Shown: positions 1 through 10,332, counted from the stretch's first letter. The stretch: 51,613 bases of DNA from Phytomonas francai (GCA_001766655.1 MJCC01000019.1:224625-276237), one strand, 5' to 3'. Translations and numbers: made by a program. Notes: generated by a model not told the origin, from the sequence alone.

Positions 1-1806
1 ATCTTGATGGCGGCTGGCAACATGCTCTTTGCGCTGATGTTTTCCGGACATATCAGTCATACGGTTACCAAATCCGCGATTATTTACGCGGTGATGTGCT
101 GGGGTTGCTACGGAACACAGGTCTGTGCGATTCCATGCGCCGTTAACTACATGCCGCGTAATCGTGGGCAGCCCTTGGGATTTTTAGTCACCTTTTCTAA
201 TCTCGGTGCGTCACTCTTTGCTTGCTTGTTCCGTGGATTTTTCCCCAATCACTACGACCGTCTGATGTGGTTTATGTTTGCCTTTTGCGTCATTTCCGGG
301 CTATTTGCGGTATGGTATGTTGATGAGGCACCTTACATAACAACACGGTGGGAGAGGCGTCGGCTCACCTTAAAAAAGAAGGTGGATCGCTATCTTATAC
401 GAAATCGTTATATGTCTCAGCTTATTCCGAAAAGACGCTTTTATTTATTCATGTTGTGTCTTACGGCGCTGAACTTTTACCTTACTATTCAAGCCATCAT
501 CGCTGGATATCGTCAGCAAGAGATGACAAAAGGCGAGTACCGCGGTATCTCTATCGGTGCGGTTCTTGTGGTGATGTTCACCACCGTCTTGATATGGCCC
601 TTCCGCTTCATGGATGGGGAACCAGAACCGGATACGGAATTCTTCCGCATCGCAAAGGAGAGAGAAAGGGAGATTAATCAGCATCTCAATAGACGTGAAT
701 TGGAAGAACACGACACAGCTGAGGAGGAGCAGCAGCCACAAGACAATACAAATGAATTGGAGCTTATTGAGGTCGACCTCGCTGATTCAGCGCACGAGAG
801 CGACAACACGATCCCGAACTCTCCGGATGGGGGCGCAGGCAACGCGCTTCCCAGCACCGATGCACAAACGTATCCCCTTGAAGACCCTAGAGATGGCTCA
901 AAACGATTTGAAACGGAGCCCATTGAAGGTGGGCGCCAAAATTCAGCTGCCGGAGATTCGATTCAAGATAATAGGCAGGAACACGCAGAGCATGTCCTGC
1001 AACCGTTGGTCCTCGCATCTCGCAGTCCGTCGACGTACGCCGCGCCGTACTTCGAGATGATCAACATCGGCCATGAGGGCTTCCTAACACCGGTTTATGA
1101 GATCTCCTTTTGGAAAAGCCTTTTCCACCTTGACGTTTGGATTATCTTCTACACAACGTTTGTGATATGGGGCATCGGCATGACGATGACAGGAAACTGG
1201 AATATTTATGTAATGCTCGGCGCGCGGGATCCAGATATGAAATACGAGAAATATATCCTTTTTGCTGCCATGTCTGGCATTAACCTGGCTGGTGGGCGAA
1301 CTTTCATCGGAATTTATGAGCAAATTCTGAGCAAAATCTATCTACGCTATGGAACTCCAATGTTGCCTACGTGGGCCTATCCTGTTGCTTCGATTGGGTT
1401 CTTTATCTCTATGATCTTATGGATTGCCCTTCCGGGCAACTATAGCCTTATCATTTCCTACGTATTTGGTCCTGCTATGTACGGTATGAACAATTCCATG
1501 ACATTTTACATCCTCTCCTCTATGTTTGACCGTGACATAGGGATGCATTACAGCTTTTCTTTCCTGGCCTCTGCGATTGGAATGGTTGTTTTCTATTACT
1601 TGGCATGGTACTTGCCGTACGATCATAATTCGACTGATTTCCCACTCGTTGGTCGCATGTGCAGGGGGAAGCGAAAGTGCATGAACACGACTGTCGCCAT
1701 TTATATTGCCTTTTCATTCAGCAGCGTAGTAACGTCATACTGGCTCCACTTGCGGTATAAGAAGCTCCTCGAGGGAAAGGGATCCAAGGAAAAGAGGACC
1801 TCATGA
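1..1806 (+). CDS. Nodulin-like / major facilitator superfamily transporter, 5'-partial
   Basis: The reading frame is open at the left edge of the window, so the N-terminus is missing, and it ends in TGA at 1804-1806. The visible 601 residues hold several hydrophobic membrane segments, a long acidic and polar cytoplasmic loop (about residues 205-345, rich in Glu, Asp, Asn and Ser), then a second membrane half starting near FWKSLFHLDVWIIFYTTF. Segments such as SNLGASLFACLFRGFF and the GGRTFIGIYEQILSKIYLRYG region, together with the 6+loop+6-like arrangement, fit the nodulin-like branch of the MFS that trypanosomatids carry as uncharacterised transporters. The substrate cannot be read from sequence. 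The C-terminus is basic and Lys-rich. A (GA)n tract follows the stop codon. The membrane-transporter assignment is firm; the subfamily is moderately sure. Confidence 0.8.
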   Translation: MLMAAGNMLFALMFSGHISHTVTKSAIIYAVMCWGCYGTQVCAIPCAVNYMPRNRGQPLGFLVTFSNLGASLFACLFRGFFPNHYDRLMWFMFAFCVISGLFAVWYVDEAPYITTRWERRRLTLKKKVDRYLIRNRYMSQLIPKRRFYLFMLCLTALNFYLTIQAIIAGYRQQEMTKGEYRGISIGAVLVVMFTTVLIWPFRFMDGEPEPDTEFFRIAKEREREINQHLNRRELEEHDTAEEEQQPQDNTNELELIEVDLADSAHESDNTIPNSPDGGAGNALPSTDAQTYPLEDPRDGSKRFETEPIEGGRQNSAAGDSIQDNRQEHAEHVLQPLVLASRSPSTYAAPYFEMINIGHEGFLTPVYEISFWKSLFHLDVWIIFYTTFVIWGIGMTMTGNWNIYVMLGARDPDMKYEKYILFAAMSGINLAGGRTFIGIYEQILSKIYLRYGTPMLPTWAYPVASIGFFISMILWIALPGNYSLIISYVFGPAMYGMNNSMTFYILSSMFDRDIGMHYSFSFLASAIGMVVFYYLAWYLPYDHNSTDFPLVGRMCRGKRKCMNTTVAIYIAFSFSSVVTSYWLHLRYKKLLEGKGSKEKRTS

Positions 1807-3009
1807 AGATCACCACACCACCTAGTTGTCAAGTGAAGGTGGATACAGAGAGAGAGAGAGAAAGAGAGAGCGGTTCATGCAATGTGCGATTTTTTTGTCA
1901 TTTTCACTCGGATTTAATTCTTTTGGAACATAAACAAATTGCTATTTATCTATTGAGGTGCCAAAGTAGGCTTTAAGAAAGCGGTAGCGCAAATAGAGGC
2001 ACCTGCTATTGGTTTGAAAGTTATCCTTAATACTTAAAAAACAACAACATCTGAGAATTCGCTAAGGAACCAGGGCTGCAGGCATAACCGCGACAAGGGT
2101 TTTCATTCAGTCCCAGACATACTAACCTTATGCATTTTTAAAGTGTTACCATTTTATTGGAGAGAACTTGGCAATCCATAATTGTAACTAATTTGCTCTC
2201 TTCTACATAATCCAGATGCCATTTTTAAATTATTGCGTTTTCTTTTATTATTTGCTCTAATTACGGAAAATATCTGATTTCTCTTGGTTTAAGGCACCTA
2301 TCCATGATTATCAGACGTCCTTTAAGAAACGAGTATGCATCATTATTCATACCTTCATGCATTTATATTCACATCTAGGAGTGAGTTCTATTTCCGTTTT
2401 TGCCTTAATATAAGTTTTGTCGATCAAGAACAAGTGGATACAGTGTCTTGGGATAGTATTAGTAAAATATAAATGTTGTTTAACTTTTGTTCTTGGAAAT
2501 AGTGATGGAATTAATTTTCACGGTAAATCTACACTTATCAGGCCCAAGTCATTGGTTCAGTTTATTATAAATTATTATAAAAACAGCTTTTGCAGTAAAT
2601 ATAAGGCTATATACACGATCTTTTTATCTATTTGGATTTGTTGCTATTATGAGTAATTCTATTTTTGCGTAACTCTATATAAACAAGTTCACAAAAAGGG
2701 AGAAGCTAGTGAAATACATTAAATAGACTTAATAGTCGAATTAGTAATAGTGATACTAGCTTTTTATGCGTGTGGTAATTCTATTGAAGCTGCATGATTT
2801 ACATCAAAAATTCAAACCCCATAAGGGTTGGTTTAGAAGGAATTTCGTCAAATTATTAAATTTAGGACTAATCCGCAAATGCTTAGTGCCATATGAACAT
2901 TACCTGATTATATCATATAGGGCTGGCATAACACGGATTAATTTGTTAGTGTTACTATTATTATTACCTATGTAGCTTTTCAACAATAATAATAATAATA
3001 ATAATAATG
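1807..3009. other. Intergenic region, AT-rich
   Basis: This is the spacer between the transporter and the metalloprotease. It holds a (GA)n purine tract just after the stop (about 1848-1871) and AT-rich DNA with only short random reading frames. An (AAT)8 microsatellite lies at 2985-3008. I see no credible gene, RNA or conserved element. Confidence 0.6.
2985..3008. repeat. (AAT)8 microsatellite
   Basis: Eight uninterrupted AAT units lie directly upstream of the pyrimidine-rich tract that precedes the m-AAA protease gene. Confidence 0.95.
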
Positions 3010-3059
3010 TTCTCCATCGATCTCTTCTATTCCATCCTTATTTCATGACCTTGAAACAG
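3010..3059 (+). promoter_or_regulatory. Predicted spliced-leader acceptor for the m-AAA protease gene
   Basis: A pyrimidine-rich stretch at 3010-3047 is followed by the first downstream AG at 3058-3059. If the spliced leader is added here, the ATG at 3045 is not in the mature mRNA and the first usable ATG is 3123. Confidence 0.55.
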
Positions 3060-3076
3060 TTATTAACGTGTACACA

Positions 3077-3077
3077 A

Positions 3078-3122
<45 letters not shown>
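3077..3122. repeat. (CA)n-(TA)16 microsatellite touching a start codon
   Basis: CA repeats run into 16 uninterrupted TA units (3091-3122), and the next bases are the ATG at 3123. Reading from the upstream ATG would encode a Thr-His then Ile-Tyr repeat, which is not credible as protein. Confidence 0.9.
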
Positions 3123-3124
<2 letters not shown>

Positions 3125-5864
3125 GCTGCGGTGCAACCCTGTTTTACTTCATCACCAAGTAGGGCTGTCATTCTTTCGTATGCAGACCGGTACGAGGGCG
3201 CACCATATCCGGGGCATGCGTCTACCAAAGATGGCCGCCATCACCTCTCTGCGTATCGGCGGCCATCCGAGGTCGTATATGCAACTCCACAAGACTCCCT
3301 CGGCTGGCCTGTCAGGGGATGGGTGGGCCGGGCTCCTGCACAGGTCCACACGGAGCCCGGCCGACGGCGACCCGCCCGCGGAGGCCCTCACGCGTGAGGA
3401 GGAGGGGGGGGGGGATGGGCTTTTCGCCTGGGCGAGGGGGCCTTCCCTGGGGCCGTCGCGTCGCACCCCGTTTCCCCCCCGCGGCGTGGGGTCGGGGGCC
3501 TGGGCGTCGCTTTGGGGCCGGCAGGCCACCTTCCGGCGGAGCAGCGGCCCAGGCCAAGGCGGACCTGGCGACGGCAGGCCGGGGCCCCCCAGCCCCGACG
3601 CGTCCTCGTTGCCGCCACCGAAGGATTCGGATTCGATCGAGGAGTGGCTCGTGCCGCGGACCTGTCTTTTCGTCTTGGGGATGTTTGCTATTGCGGGGGT
3701 GCTTTGGTGGCTCGCGCGGCCCGGCGGGCGCCATGTCGGCTGGGCCCACCTCCACCAACACGCCGCGGAGATCCGAAGCATCGACCTCTACGGACGCTAC
3801 GCGCAGGTGCGGCTGGCGGACGGGGGGAAGGTCTACGTGGGCCTGCTCAGCGACGCCGACACGCAGCGCCACGTGGCTGAGCTCCAGGCGAGCTATGCCA
3901 AAGCCAAGGCCGAGGTCGAGGGCAAAGACAAGGGCAAGGGCAAGGCAGAGGGTAAGGTGCCACAAGGTGCAGAACCGCCGTTAGAGACCTTTCCATGCGT
4001 GATTCGCGACGCGCCAGTCGCGGAAAAAGCGCTGGAGGTGGTGGAGGTCTTTGCTTGGGTGGTTCCCTTCGTGTTCTTCCCGGTCTTCGTCATCCTCCTG
4101 TCACGACACATCGGAAGGTCGATCTCGTACGCTGCGGAGGTGAGCAAAGGCAGGGCCAAGCCGAAGGATATGACGTTTAAGGTCGAGATGACATCCAACA
4201 CGCGCTTCCGGGACGTTGCCGGGATGAAGGAGCCGAAAAAGGAGATCACCGAAATTGTAGATTTCCTCCGCAACCCGCAGCGTTATACGAAGTTGGGGGC
4301 AAAGATTCCGACAGGGGCACTTCTGTTGGGCCCGCCGGGTACGGGCAAAACCCTGCTAGCCAAGGCTGTTGCAGGGGAGAGCGGTGTTGCCTTTATCCCT
4401 GTCTGCGGCTCCGATTTTGTCGAGCTTTACGTTGGCATGGGCGCCCTACGCGTTCGACAGCTCTTCAAGGAGGCTAAAAAGCAGCGTTGCATCGTGTACA
4501 TCGACGAGATCGACGCCGTGGGGTTAAAACGACGCGGCGCGGGGCACGGTGAAAAGCAGGAGCAGGAACAGACCCTCAATGAGCTGCTCACACAGCTGGA
4601 CGGATTCAACACCGGTAGTCGCGGGGATGTGATGGTGCTCGCCTCTAGCAATGTCGCTCAGGAGGCACTCGATCCCGCGCTAATCCGGCCTGGCCGTTTT
4701 GATCGAATTATACATGTGGATTCGCCGGTTATATCAGAGAGGATCGATATTTTCAAGGTCCATCTGAGCAAGCTTAAGCTCGTGTCAGACACTGGTGCCA
4801 AGGCGGAGGGAGAAGGAGGAGAAAACGTAAACACCCGCTCAGAGGCTCTAAACAAAGAAGCCCCCGGTAAACCAGATTCGAATGCTGACGAAACCTCTCT
4901 GAAATCAAAAAAAGCAGAAGTACTATCCGTGCAAGGCGACGAGACCGCGGCGATTTCCAAGGAAACGCAGCTCGCTATTTCGACCCTGGGGAGTGAACAG
5001 ACGAGAGAAGGTGATCTTCTCGCCGATGTGAATGCTTCCGACTTCTCCTTTGACTTCCGTTCAATTCTTCGAGATAAGTCTGAGAAGGAGCGTGCCTTGA
5101 TTGATGTCTACGCTCATCGCATGAGTGATCTTTGCCCCGGGTTCGTGGGCTCCGACATAGCTAACGTGTGCAATGAGGCAGCCATCCTGGCTTCTCGCGA
5201 GGGCCGAACACACGTGGAGCTTTCCCACCTCGAGCGATCCATTGACCGCGTTCTTGCCGGCATCGAGCACCGAAGCCGGGTGCTTTCTTCTTTCGAAAAG
5301 AACGTTGTTGCGCATCACGAGGCCGGACATGCTGTAGCGGGTTGGTTTCTCAACCGTGCGGACCCTCTGATGAAGGTTTCCATCGTCCCACGTGGGGGTT
5401 CCGCGCTTGGCTATGCGCAGTACCTACCGAACGAAAATAGCATCCGAACGGCAAAGGAGATACGCGACTCGATATGCGTTACTCTCGGTGGACGTGTCGC
5501 AGAGGAGATCTTTTTCAACCACCTCTCCACCGGCGCCTCCGATGATCTGCGCAAGGTGTCTAAACTTGCCTATATGTACGTGGCGTCGTTTTCGCCAGGT
5601 TCCGTATACCCTTCCCCAGGCAGTGCGAGCACCCGAATCACAAAGCCGTTTGGAAGTAAAAAATCCGATTTCTACGATAGCCAGGCTAAACAGCTGGTAG
5701 ACGAGGTTTATCAGGAAACGTTCAATCTGCTTTTAAAGCATAAAGCTGATATGGAGAAGCTTGCACAGCATTTGCTCACTAACGAGTTGTTAACGCATCA
5801 AGACGTCGTGAGCTATCTGGGTGAGCGCCCACAGCGCTCAAGAGATAAGATCAAAGGAGTTTAA
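3123..5864 (+). CDS. m-AAA / FtsH-type ATP-dependent zinc metalloprotease, mitochondrial
   Basis: This is a membrane-bound AAA+ protease that degrades and processes inner-membrane proteins in mitochondria. Numbered from the ATG at 3123 (913 residues), it has a Gly/Pro/Arg-rich N-terminal region. Two membrane segments follow, CLFVLGMFAIAGVLWWL and AWVVPFVFFPVFVILL, flanking a folded domain; this is the m-AAA arrangement. Walker A GPPGTGKT is near residue 403, Walker B reads CIVYIDEID, and the second region of homology is LDPALIRPGRFDR. The zinc site HEAGH is near residue 732, with the later Asp ligand in STGASDD, so all catalytic elements are present. A hydrophilic insertion of about 95 residues splits the AAA lid (genomic about 4785-5040). 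I chose 3123 because the in-frame ATG at 3045 precedes the predicted trans-splice site and would translate a TA microsatellite. Confidence 0.93.
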
Positions 5865-6383
5865 AGTACTATAGTTATTTTTATTGTTGTTATTATTTTT
5901 GCTGTTGGTGTATATCACCTTATTGTTGCTTTTAAGAGTGGAATAAACTTCGAGGGGTTTAGTGGTAGTATATGTGCCTATTTATCTTACAACACGTTGA
6001 TTTTTGAATAAAGACACTTTAACCTGGTACTAGTTTTCCGCTATCTTAAGTAAACAGGTCCCGAGGGATCCGAATATGTTTTTAATAAGGGAGTCCCGTT
6101 GCTAAAAATAAGGGCACTTCACACCGTGGGGCTTTTTATGCATATCTTTGATTTATATGCTATATTCTCTACATTATTTTTTAGTGGTGTTTTGCTGTTT
6201 GTTAGGCTCGTCCTTTTTTCAAACATCAGTAAGTACTTTTCTAAATAAGTATTAACGGGTAGGAGAAAAGACAGCACCAAAACCGGGAAAAAGTACATCC
6301 TTTTTGCTTTATCCCATTTTTAGTACCATAAGAAACATATTTCCTCTGCACACATAGATAGATAGCGGCTTTAAAAAATCACT
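5865..6383. other. Intergenic region
   Basis: AT-rich spacer without a credible gene. Candidate splice-acceptor AGs lie after short pyrimidine runs between about 6300 and 6356; none stands out. Confidence 0.5.
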
Positions 6384-7331
6384 ATGTCGGGAGGCAGTGT
6401 CTTGCTTCGGGTGCGGGTGTGTGAATTGCACATTCTACCACGGTCCAGTGCCGCTTCCCGCTACTACTATCATTCCACCTTAGACCACCTTGATAGCTTT
6501 AACGTAGACGGCCTCTATGTTGTGTTGCGCCTTGGTAACGAGGTGCGCTGGACGCCGTGCCTGTGGAGCAATACCCCCCCTGACGCCATCGAGGATGGCA
6601 GCGCGCTCGGCGAGACGGCGGGGGACGACGCCCCTCCGGGGCAGCGCGCGTCGTATCGGTGGAACCGGCTATTCGTGTTTTCGCTTGACGCCGCGTCGGG
6701 AGCGGCTCCCGGCGGGTCCCCCATGCTGGCTGGAAAGGCCCCTCCGCCGCCCTTCGCGGTCCCCCCGCTGCTTGAACTCGAACTCTGGCGGAGCACCACG
6801 CTCGGCGAGAATCAGCTCTCGCGCAGCGCTCTGAACCTCACCGCGGAGTGCCAGGCGGGCTGCGGCGGGGTGATCGACCGCGTCGTTGCTCTGCAGCAGC
6901 AGCCCGCGGGCGTGGAGGCCCCGCGGCTGGGCGTCCGCCTCCGACTTCGGGCCGAGGGGCCGGCCTGGGAGGGTGCCGCCGGAGTACCTCTCGAGGGCCG
7001 CGTGGGGGCTGCCGCCACGGGGCTCCTCCCTGCGCCGTGGGGCATGGCGGCGGAGGGACCCATGCAAGGCGGGTTCGCCAGCCTCGCTCCGCCCTGGCCG
7101 CCATGCGGGGCCTTTGAGAGGTACCCCGGGGAGCGGGAGGGGGAACGGCCTGCAGTGTTCCCAACGCCGCCGCTGTCGTATCTGGCCCCTCCGAACCCAC
7201 CGAGCGATGGGCGGGACCACTTCGTAGGGCCCTATGGCACGCCTGGGAGTGGGTATGGTGGTGTGGAGGACGACAGCGGCAGTCCTTCAAAGATCTCAAA
7301 TGGCATCCTCTCTTTCTACCCACTGCATTAG
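6384..7331 (+). CDS. Divergent C2-like domain protein with Pro/Gly-rich tail
   Basis: A 315-residue protein. I see no catalytic motif. The first 150 or so residues alternate short hydrophobic strands in a pattern like a C2 beta-sandwich: VLLRVRVCELHIL, then GLYVVLRLGNEVRWTP, then WNRLFVFSL, then LLELELWRSTTLGENQLS. The same order of elements is found in the neighbouring, much clearer C2 protein at 7762. Loops inside the domain are long and rich in Ala, Gly and Pro (about residues 60-130). The C-terminal half is low-complexity Pro/Gly/Ala. The coding DNA from about 6540 to 7240 is far more GC-rich than its flanks. A C2-type calcium or lipid-binding role is an inference from fold pattern and adjacency; it could be another beta-sandwich. 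Confidence 0.6.
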   Translation: MSGGSVLLRVRVCELHILPRSSAASRYYYHSTLDHLDSFNVDGLYVVLRLGNEVRWTPCLWSNTPPDAIEDGSALGETAGDDAPPGQRASYRWNRLFVFSLDAASGAAPGGSPMLAGKAPPPPFAVPPLLELELWRSTTLGENQLSRSALNLTAECQAGCGGVIDRVVALQQQPAGVEAPRLGVRLRLRAEGPAWEGAAGVPLEGRVGAAATGLLPAPWGMAAEGPMQGGFASLAPPWPPCGAFERYPGEREGERPAVFPTPPLSYLAPPNPPSDGRDHFVGPYGTPGSGYGGVEDDSGSPSKISNGILSFYPLH

Positions 7332-7696
7332 CAAAACACAAGCTTTAGGTTTGCGTTGCACCCTGCAGGGTGTTCCCCTTTTCCCTGCCAGTAGGTATGA
7401 GGGAGGTGAGGACAGCTTTTTGTATCAAAAAAACTAGGCCTTCTCCATTTTTCTCAATGCATATATAGGGTTGTTCACCCAAGGCTTCGTTCTCCCGCTT
7501 GACTTTTTTTGGTGCGATGAGGTTGTTGATATTACTGGAATCTACCTTTTTCATGCTGATCTTTCCTCTTTAGCATTTCGTAAACCCTTCTATTACTTTA
7601 TTATCATCTTCCTTTCCCCAATTTTAATCATAAACCCGCATGGGAAGAAAGGCCAACCGGGAATAACTACATCAATCATTGTATAGTTAAATAAAT
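7332..7696. other. Intergenic region
   Basis: Spacer between the two C2-type genes. It is T-rich on the + strand with no gene that I can support. Confidence 0.5.
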
Positions 7697-7754
7697 GACC
7701 TTTTCTTCCTTCACTCTCTCTCTCTAACAAATAAACACACACACACACACACAG
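7697..7754 (+). promoter_or_regulatory. Predicted spliced-leader acceptor for the C2-domain gene
   Basis: A long pyrimidine tract with CT repeats (7698-7726) is followed by an (AC)9 run, and the first AG after the tract is at 7753-7754. This would leave a 5' untranslated region of only about 7 nt before the ATG at 7762. Confidence 0.65.
7735..7752. repeat. (AC)9 microsatellite
   Basis: Nine AC units lie between the polypyrimidine tract and the predicted splice acceptor. Confidence 0.9.
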
Positions 7755-7761
7755 ATTTGAG

Positions 7762-8817
7762 ATGGGAAAGATCGCAATCACGGTGGTGGAGGCCCGTGGC
7801 TCCAGAAATAAACAGTTGGCTTGGGTAACGGGTCCATTTGTGCGTATTATTTGCAACGACAAGAAGTACAAAACGGTTGTGGCCAAGGATCCACTTAGCC
7901 CCGCGTGGGGCGAGACCTTTAGCTTTAAGATTGCAGATGAGAACAGTACTCAGATACGGCTAGAGGTGTGGAACAAAGGCGTTGTCAGCGACGATCTTTT
8001 GGGCTACTACGACCTCTCGCTTCGTGGGTTGACCCGGGGCATTGTTAAAGATGAATGGTACATCCTCGAAAAGTCCAAGTCATTCGTAGAGTTACGGTTA
8101 CGGATCCTGGCCGTAGATTTTGGTCTCAGTCCAAACGCTGAGGACGAGTGGAAGGTCACTACAGATATCAGGTATGATCCCGTGAGGGAAGCCATGGAAA
8201 ACAATATACAGCGTCCAGGAATAAAGACACCAGCGGGCCAGCCTCACACGCCATCATTAGCATTGCCGGGGGGGAAAGCCAAACAGCCACCACCACCGCC
8301 ACCACCAGCAGCACAGTCGCAGTACCCTCCTCCACAGATGCCGCAGTCGCAGTACGCTCCCCAGCCACAGATGCAGAACCCCTCATCTGGCCAGTTCATG
8401 CCGCCCTTCCCCCCCGCTCCCTATCCCGCGCAGCCGCAGTACCCTCCTCCACAGATGCCGCAGTTGCAGTACGCTCCCCAGCCACAGATGCAGAACCCCT
8501 CATCTGGCCAGTTCATGCCGCCCTTCCCCCCCACTCCCTATCCCGCGCAGCCGCAGTACCCTTCACAGATGCCGCAGCCGCAGTACGCTCCCCAGCCACA
8601 GATGTTGCAGCCCCCGCCTGGTCCATTCACGTCCTCCTATCCCCCATCCCCTTACGCCGCACCGCCGGGGCCGTATCCGCAGAACCTGGCCTATGGTGGG
8701 GTCCCACCTCGAACGAACCAGCCGCCTTATGGGTGCTATAACATGGCACAGCCCCCGACGAACTCTCCCTTTCCTCCTCCTCCTCCTCCTCCTCCTCAGT
8801 CAGGCTACAGATATTGA
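7762..8817 (+). CDS. C2-domain protein with proline-rich repeat tail
   Basis: A 351-residue protein. Residues 1-120 form a clear C2 domain: IAITVVEARG, then GPFVRIICNDKKYKTVV, then LSPAWGETFSFKI, then IRLEVWNKGVVSDDLLGYYDLSL. C2 domains bind phospholipids, often through Ca2+-coordinating Asp residues. Here the first Ca-loop Asp positions are not obvious, so calcium dependence is uncertain. From about residue 165 the protein is dominated by Pro, Gln, Tyr and Ala, with a 39-residue unit repeated almost perfectly (YPPPQMPQSQYAPQPQMQ...), and it ends in Pro-rich sequence including a run of ten Pro. Such tails commonly bind WW, SH3 or EVH1-type partners. It neighbours another C2-like gene, which suggests an old duplication or related roles. 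The start is supported by the predicted splice acceptor 7 nt upstream. Confidence 0.9.
   Translation: MGKIAITVVEARGSRNKQLAWVTGPFVRIICNDKKYKTVVAKDPLSPAWGETFSFKIADENSTQIRLEVWNKGVVSDDLLGYYDLSLRGLTRGIVKDEWYILEKSKSFVELRLRILAVDFGLSPNAEDEWKVTTDIRYDPVREAMENNIQRPGIKTPAGQPHTPSLALPGGKAKQPPPPPPPAAQSQYPPPQMPQSQYAPQPQMQNPSSGQFMPPFPPAPYPAQPQYPPPQMPQLQYAPQPQMQNPSSGQFMPPFPPTPYPAQPQYPSQMPQPQYAPQPQMLQPPPGPFTSSYPPSPYAAPPGPYPQNLAYGGVPPRTNQPPYGCYNMAQPPTNSPFPPPPPPPPQSGYRY
8323..8620 (+). repeat. 117-bp coding tandem repeat (about 2.5 copies)
   Basis: Equivalent TAC codons occur at 8323, 8440 and 8557, exactly 117 bp apart, so the unit encodes 39 residues. The third copy lacks two codons near its start and then diverges. 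It lies inside the C2-protein tail and keeps the reading frame. Confidence 0.9.
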
Positions 8818-10286
8818 CACCCTTCTTCCTTCTGCCTAACCATAAGAAAAAGGGAGAAGAATACCTGATTAGGGGGCACCAAGCCTCAAAGGGATCTCCG
8901 TTCTTTCTCTAGCACACGCATGCGTGAGTTGTGTCAATCCTTGTTGTTCTGTTTATTAATGTTACTATTCTATTGTAAGGTAATTTGTGTTTGTTTGTGT
9001 ACTAACTTTGGTCCTTTACGTTTTAATTAGTATCATTTTTTCCCGTTTTGGGTCTTGTGGTGTGATATTGGAAATCGAAGGGTATATGTGCATATACCTT
9101 TTCTTTTCCTTATAAATTTCTAAGATTAAGTGGCAAGCACGGCAAAGGTTTCTCATTTCTTTTCTTGCTATGTTATATGTATGCGTATATGGTGTATAGC
9201 TTCGATGGTAAGATATTTTCCACCCAATTTTCAATTTTTATACCGTATTTTGTGGAAAAACACGGATTTTAAGAAATGCGAAAGCATTTGGACTATTTTT
9301 TTTATAGACAATTTTACAGATATATACGATGATGGAGTCTTTTCCCTTTTTGTCATTCCATTCATACTATCATCATCCATATGGAAGTGGTTTTCATGGG
9401 AGGACCCATCTGCATTTTCAACTTGTAAGTTTAAATGCTTAAAAGTGTGTAATATATGGGAGTCTAAATACTTGGAATAGTAAGTTGTGTCTATCAATAA
9501 ATCAAAGCTATCATCTGACTCATTGGCTGAGAATTTTCTCACTGTCTACCTTAATTCAAGCAAATACATTATAACTATCTCATTTTTTTGGGTTGCTAAC
9601 AAGAATTTCACAGTGTTATTGTATTTAGTAACTCTATACCCTTCTTTCTAGGGATGAAAATATTTCATTTTCTCTTTTTAAACAATATTTGAATTGTTTG
9701 TTCCAAAAGCTATTTGTTAAACAAATCAATAATCCATATTATATGACTTCAAATTAATTTCAAGGCAAAGGGCATCTTCAACACAATTATCAGTGTTCTT
9801 CAACGGCGTACCTTTGAGAGAAAGGGGATATCATGTATCCACTAGGATTTATATCATGTGACCGGGGCCTTTTGCACAGTAGCGTCTTCACTGATAGATT
9901 AGTGCTTTGAACATGTTCTATTCGTCAAGTAGAAACCCTACATTTTTCGGTTTAGTATGCGATGGACAGTATTTAGTCTGCTTAGGCATTCATGGCTAGT
10001 GACGGGATCTCATCCGAGAGGCTGTGAGGGAGTCTCACCAAGATTACTTTTTACAAAAGGAGATAGAGGTGTGTGTGTGTGTGTGTGTTTATGTTGATTG
10101 GATGCTGCTCACTCACCTTCCGCCTAACAGTCTGCTTGCATCAAGTTTCCAGTTTTTTTTTTCCCTTTTTAGAACGCTATGTTTGTATTGTGACAAAGGA
10201 ATCTACGTTTTCTGCGCTTTAAAGCATTTCCCTTTTTCGCAAAGAGGCGCTATCATGTTTTTTTTTAAATATTATCCTTCTTTGAA
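8818..10286. other. Long intergenic region
   Basis: About 1.5 kb of AT-rich DNA with no credible gene. Reading frames here begin at non-ATG codons and have a Phe/Ile/Lys-rich composition expected by chance in such DNA. A (GT)10 microsatellite lies at 10069-10088. Confidence 0.5.
10069..10088. repeat. (GT)10 microsatellite
   Basis: Ten uninterrupted GT units in the spacer upstream of the gene at 10477. Confidence 0.95.
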
Positions 10287-10332
10287 AGTTACCTTTTATC
10301 CTTCCTTAGGTGTTTCCTCTCTGTTTGTGCAG
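10287..10332 (+). promoter_or_regulatory. Possible spliced-leader acceptor for the gene at 10477
   Basis: A pyrimidine-rich stretch ends in GTGCAG, with AG at 10331-10332, about 145 nt upstream of the ATG. Nearby AGs make the exact site uncertain. Confidence 0.4.

Noticed and set aside
9130..9480. 116-codon open frame in the spacer before 10477
   Set aside because: It starts at a non-ATG codon and has Phe/Ile/Lys/Ser/Trp-rich composition typical of chance frames in AT-rich DNA; no motif.
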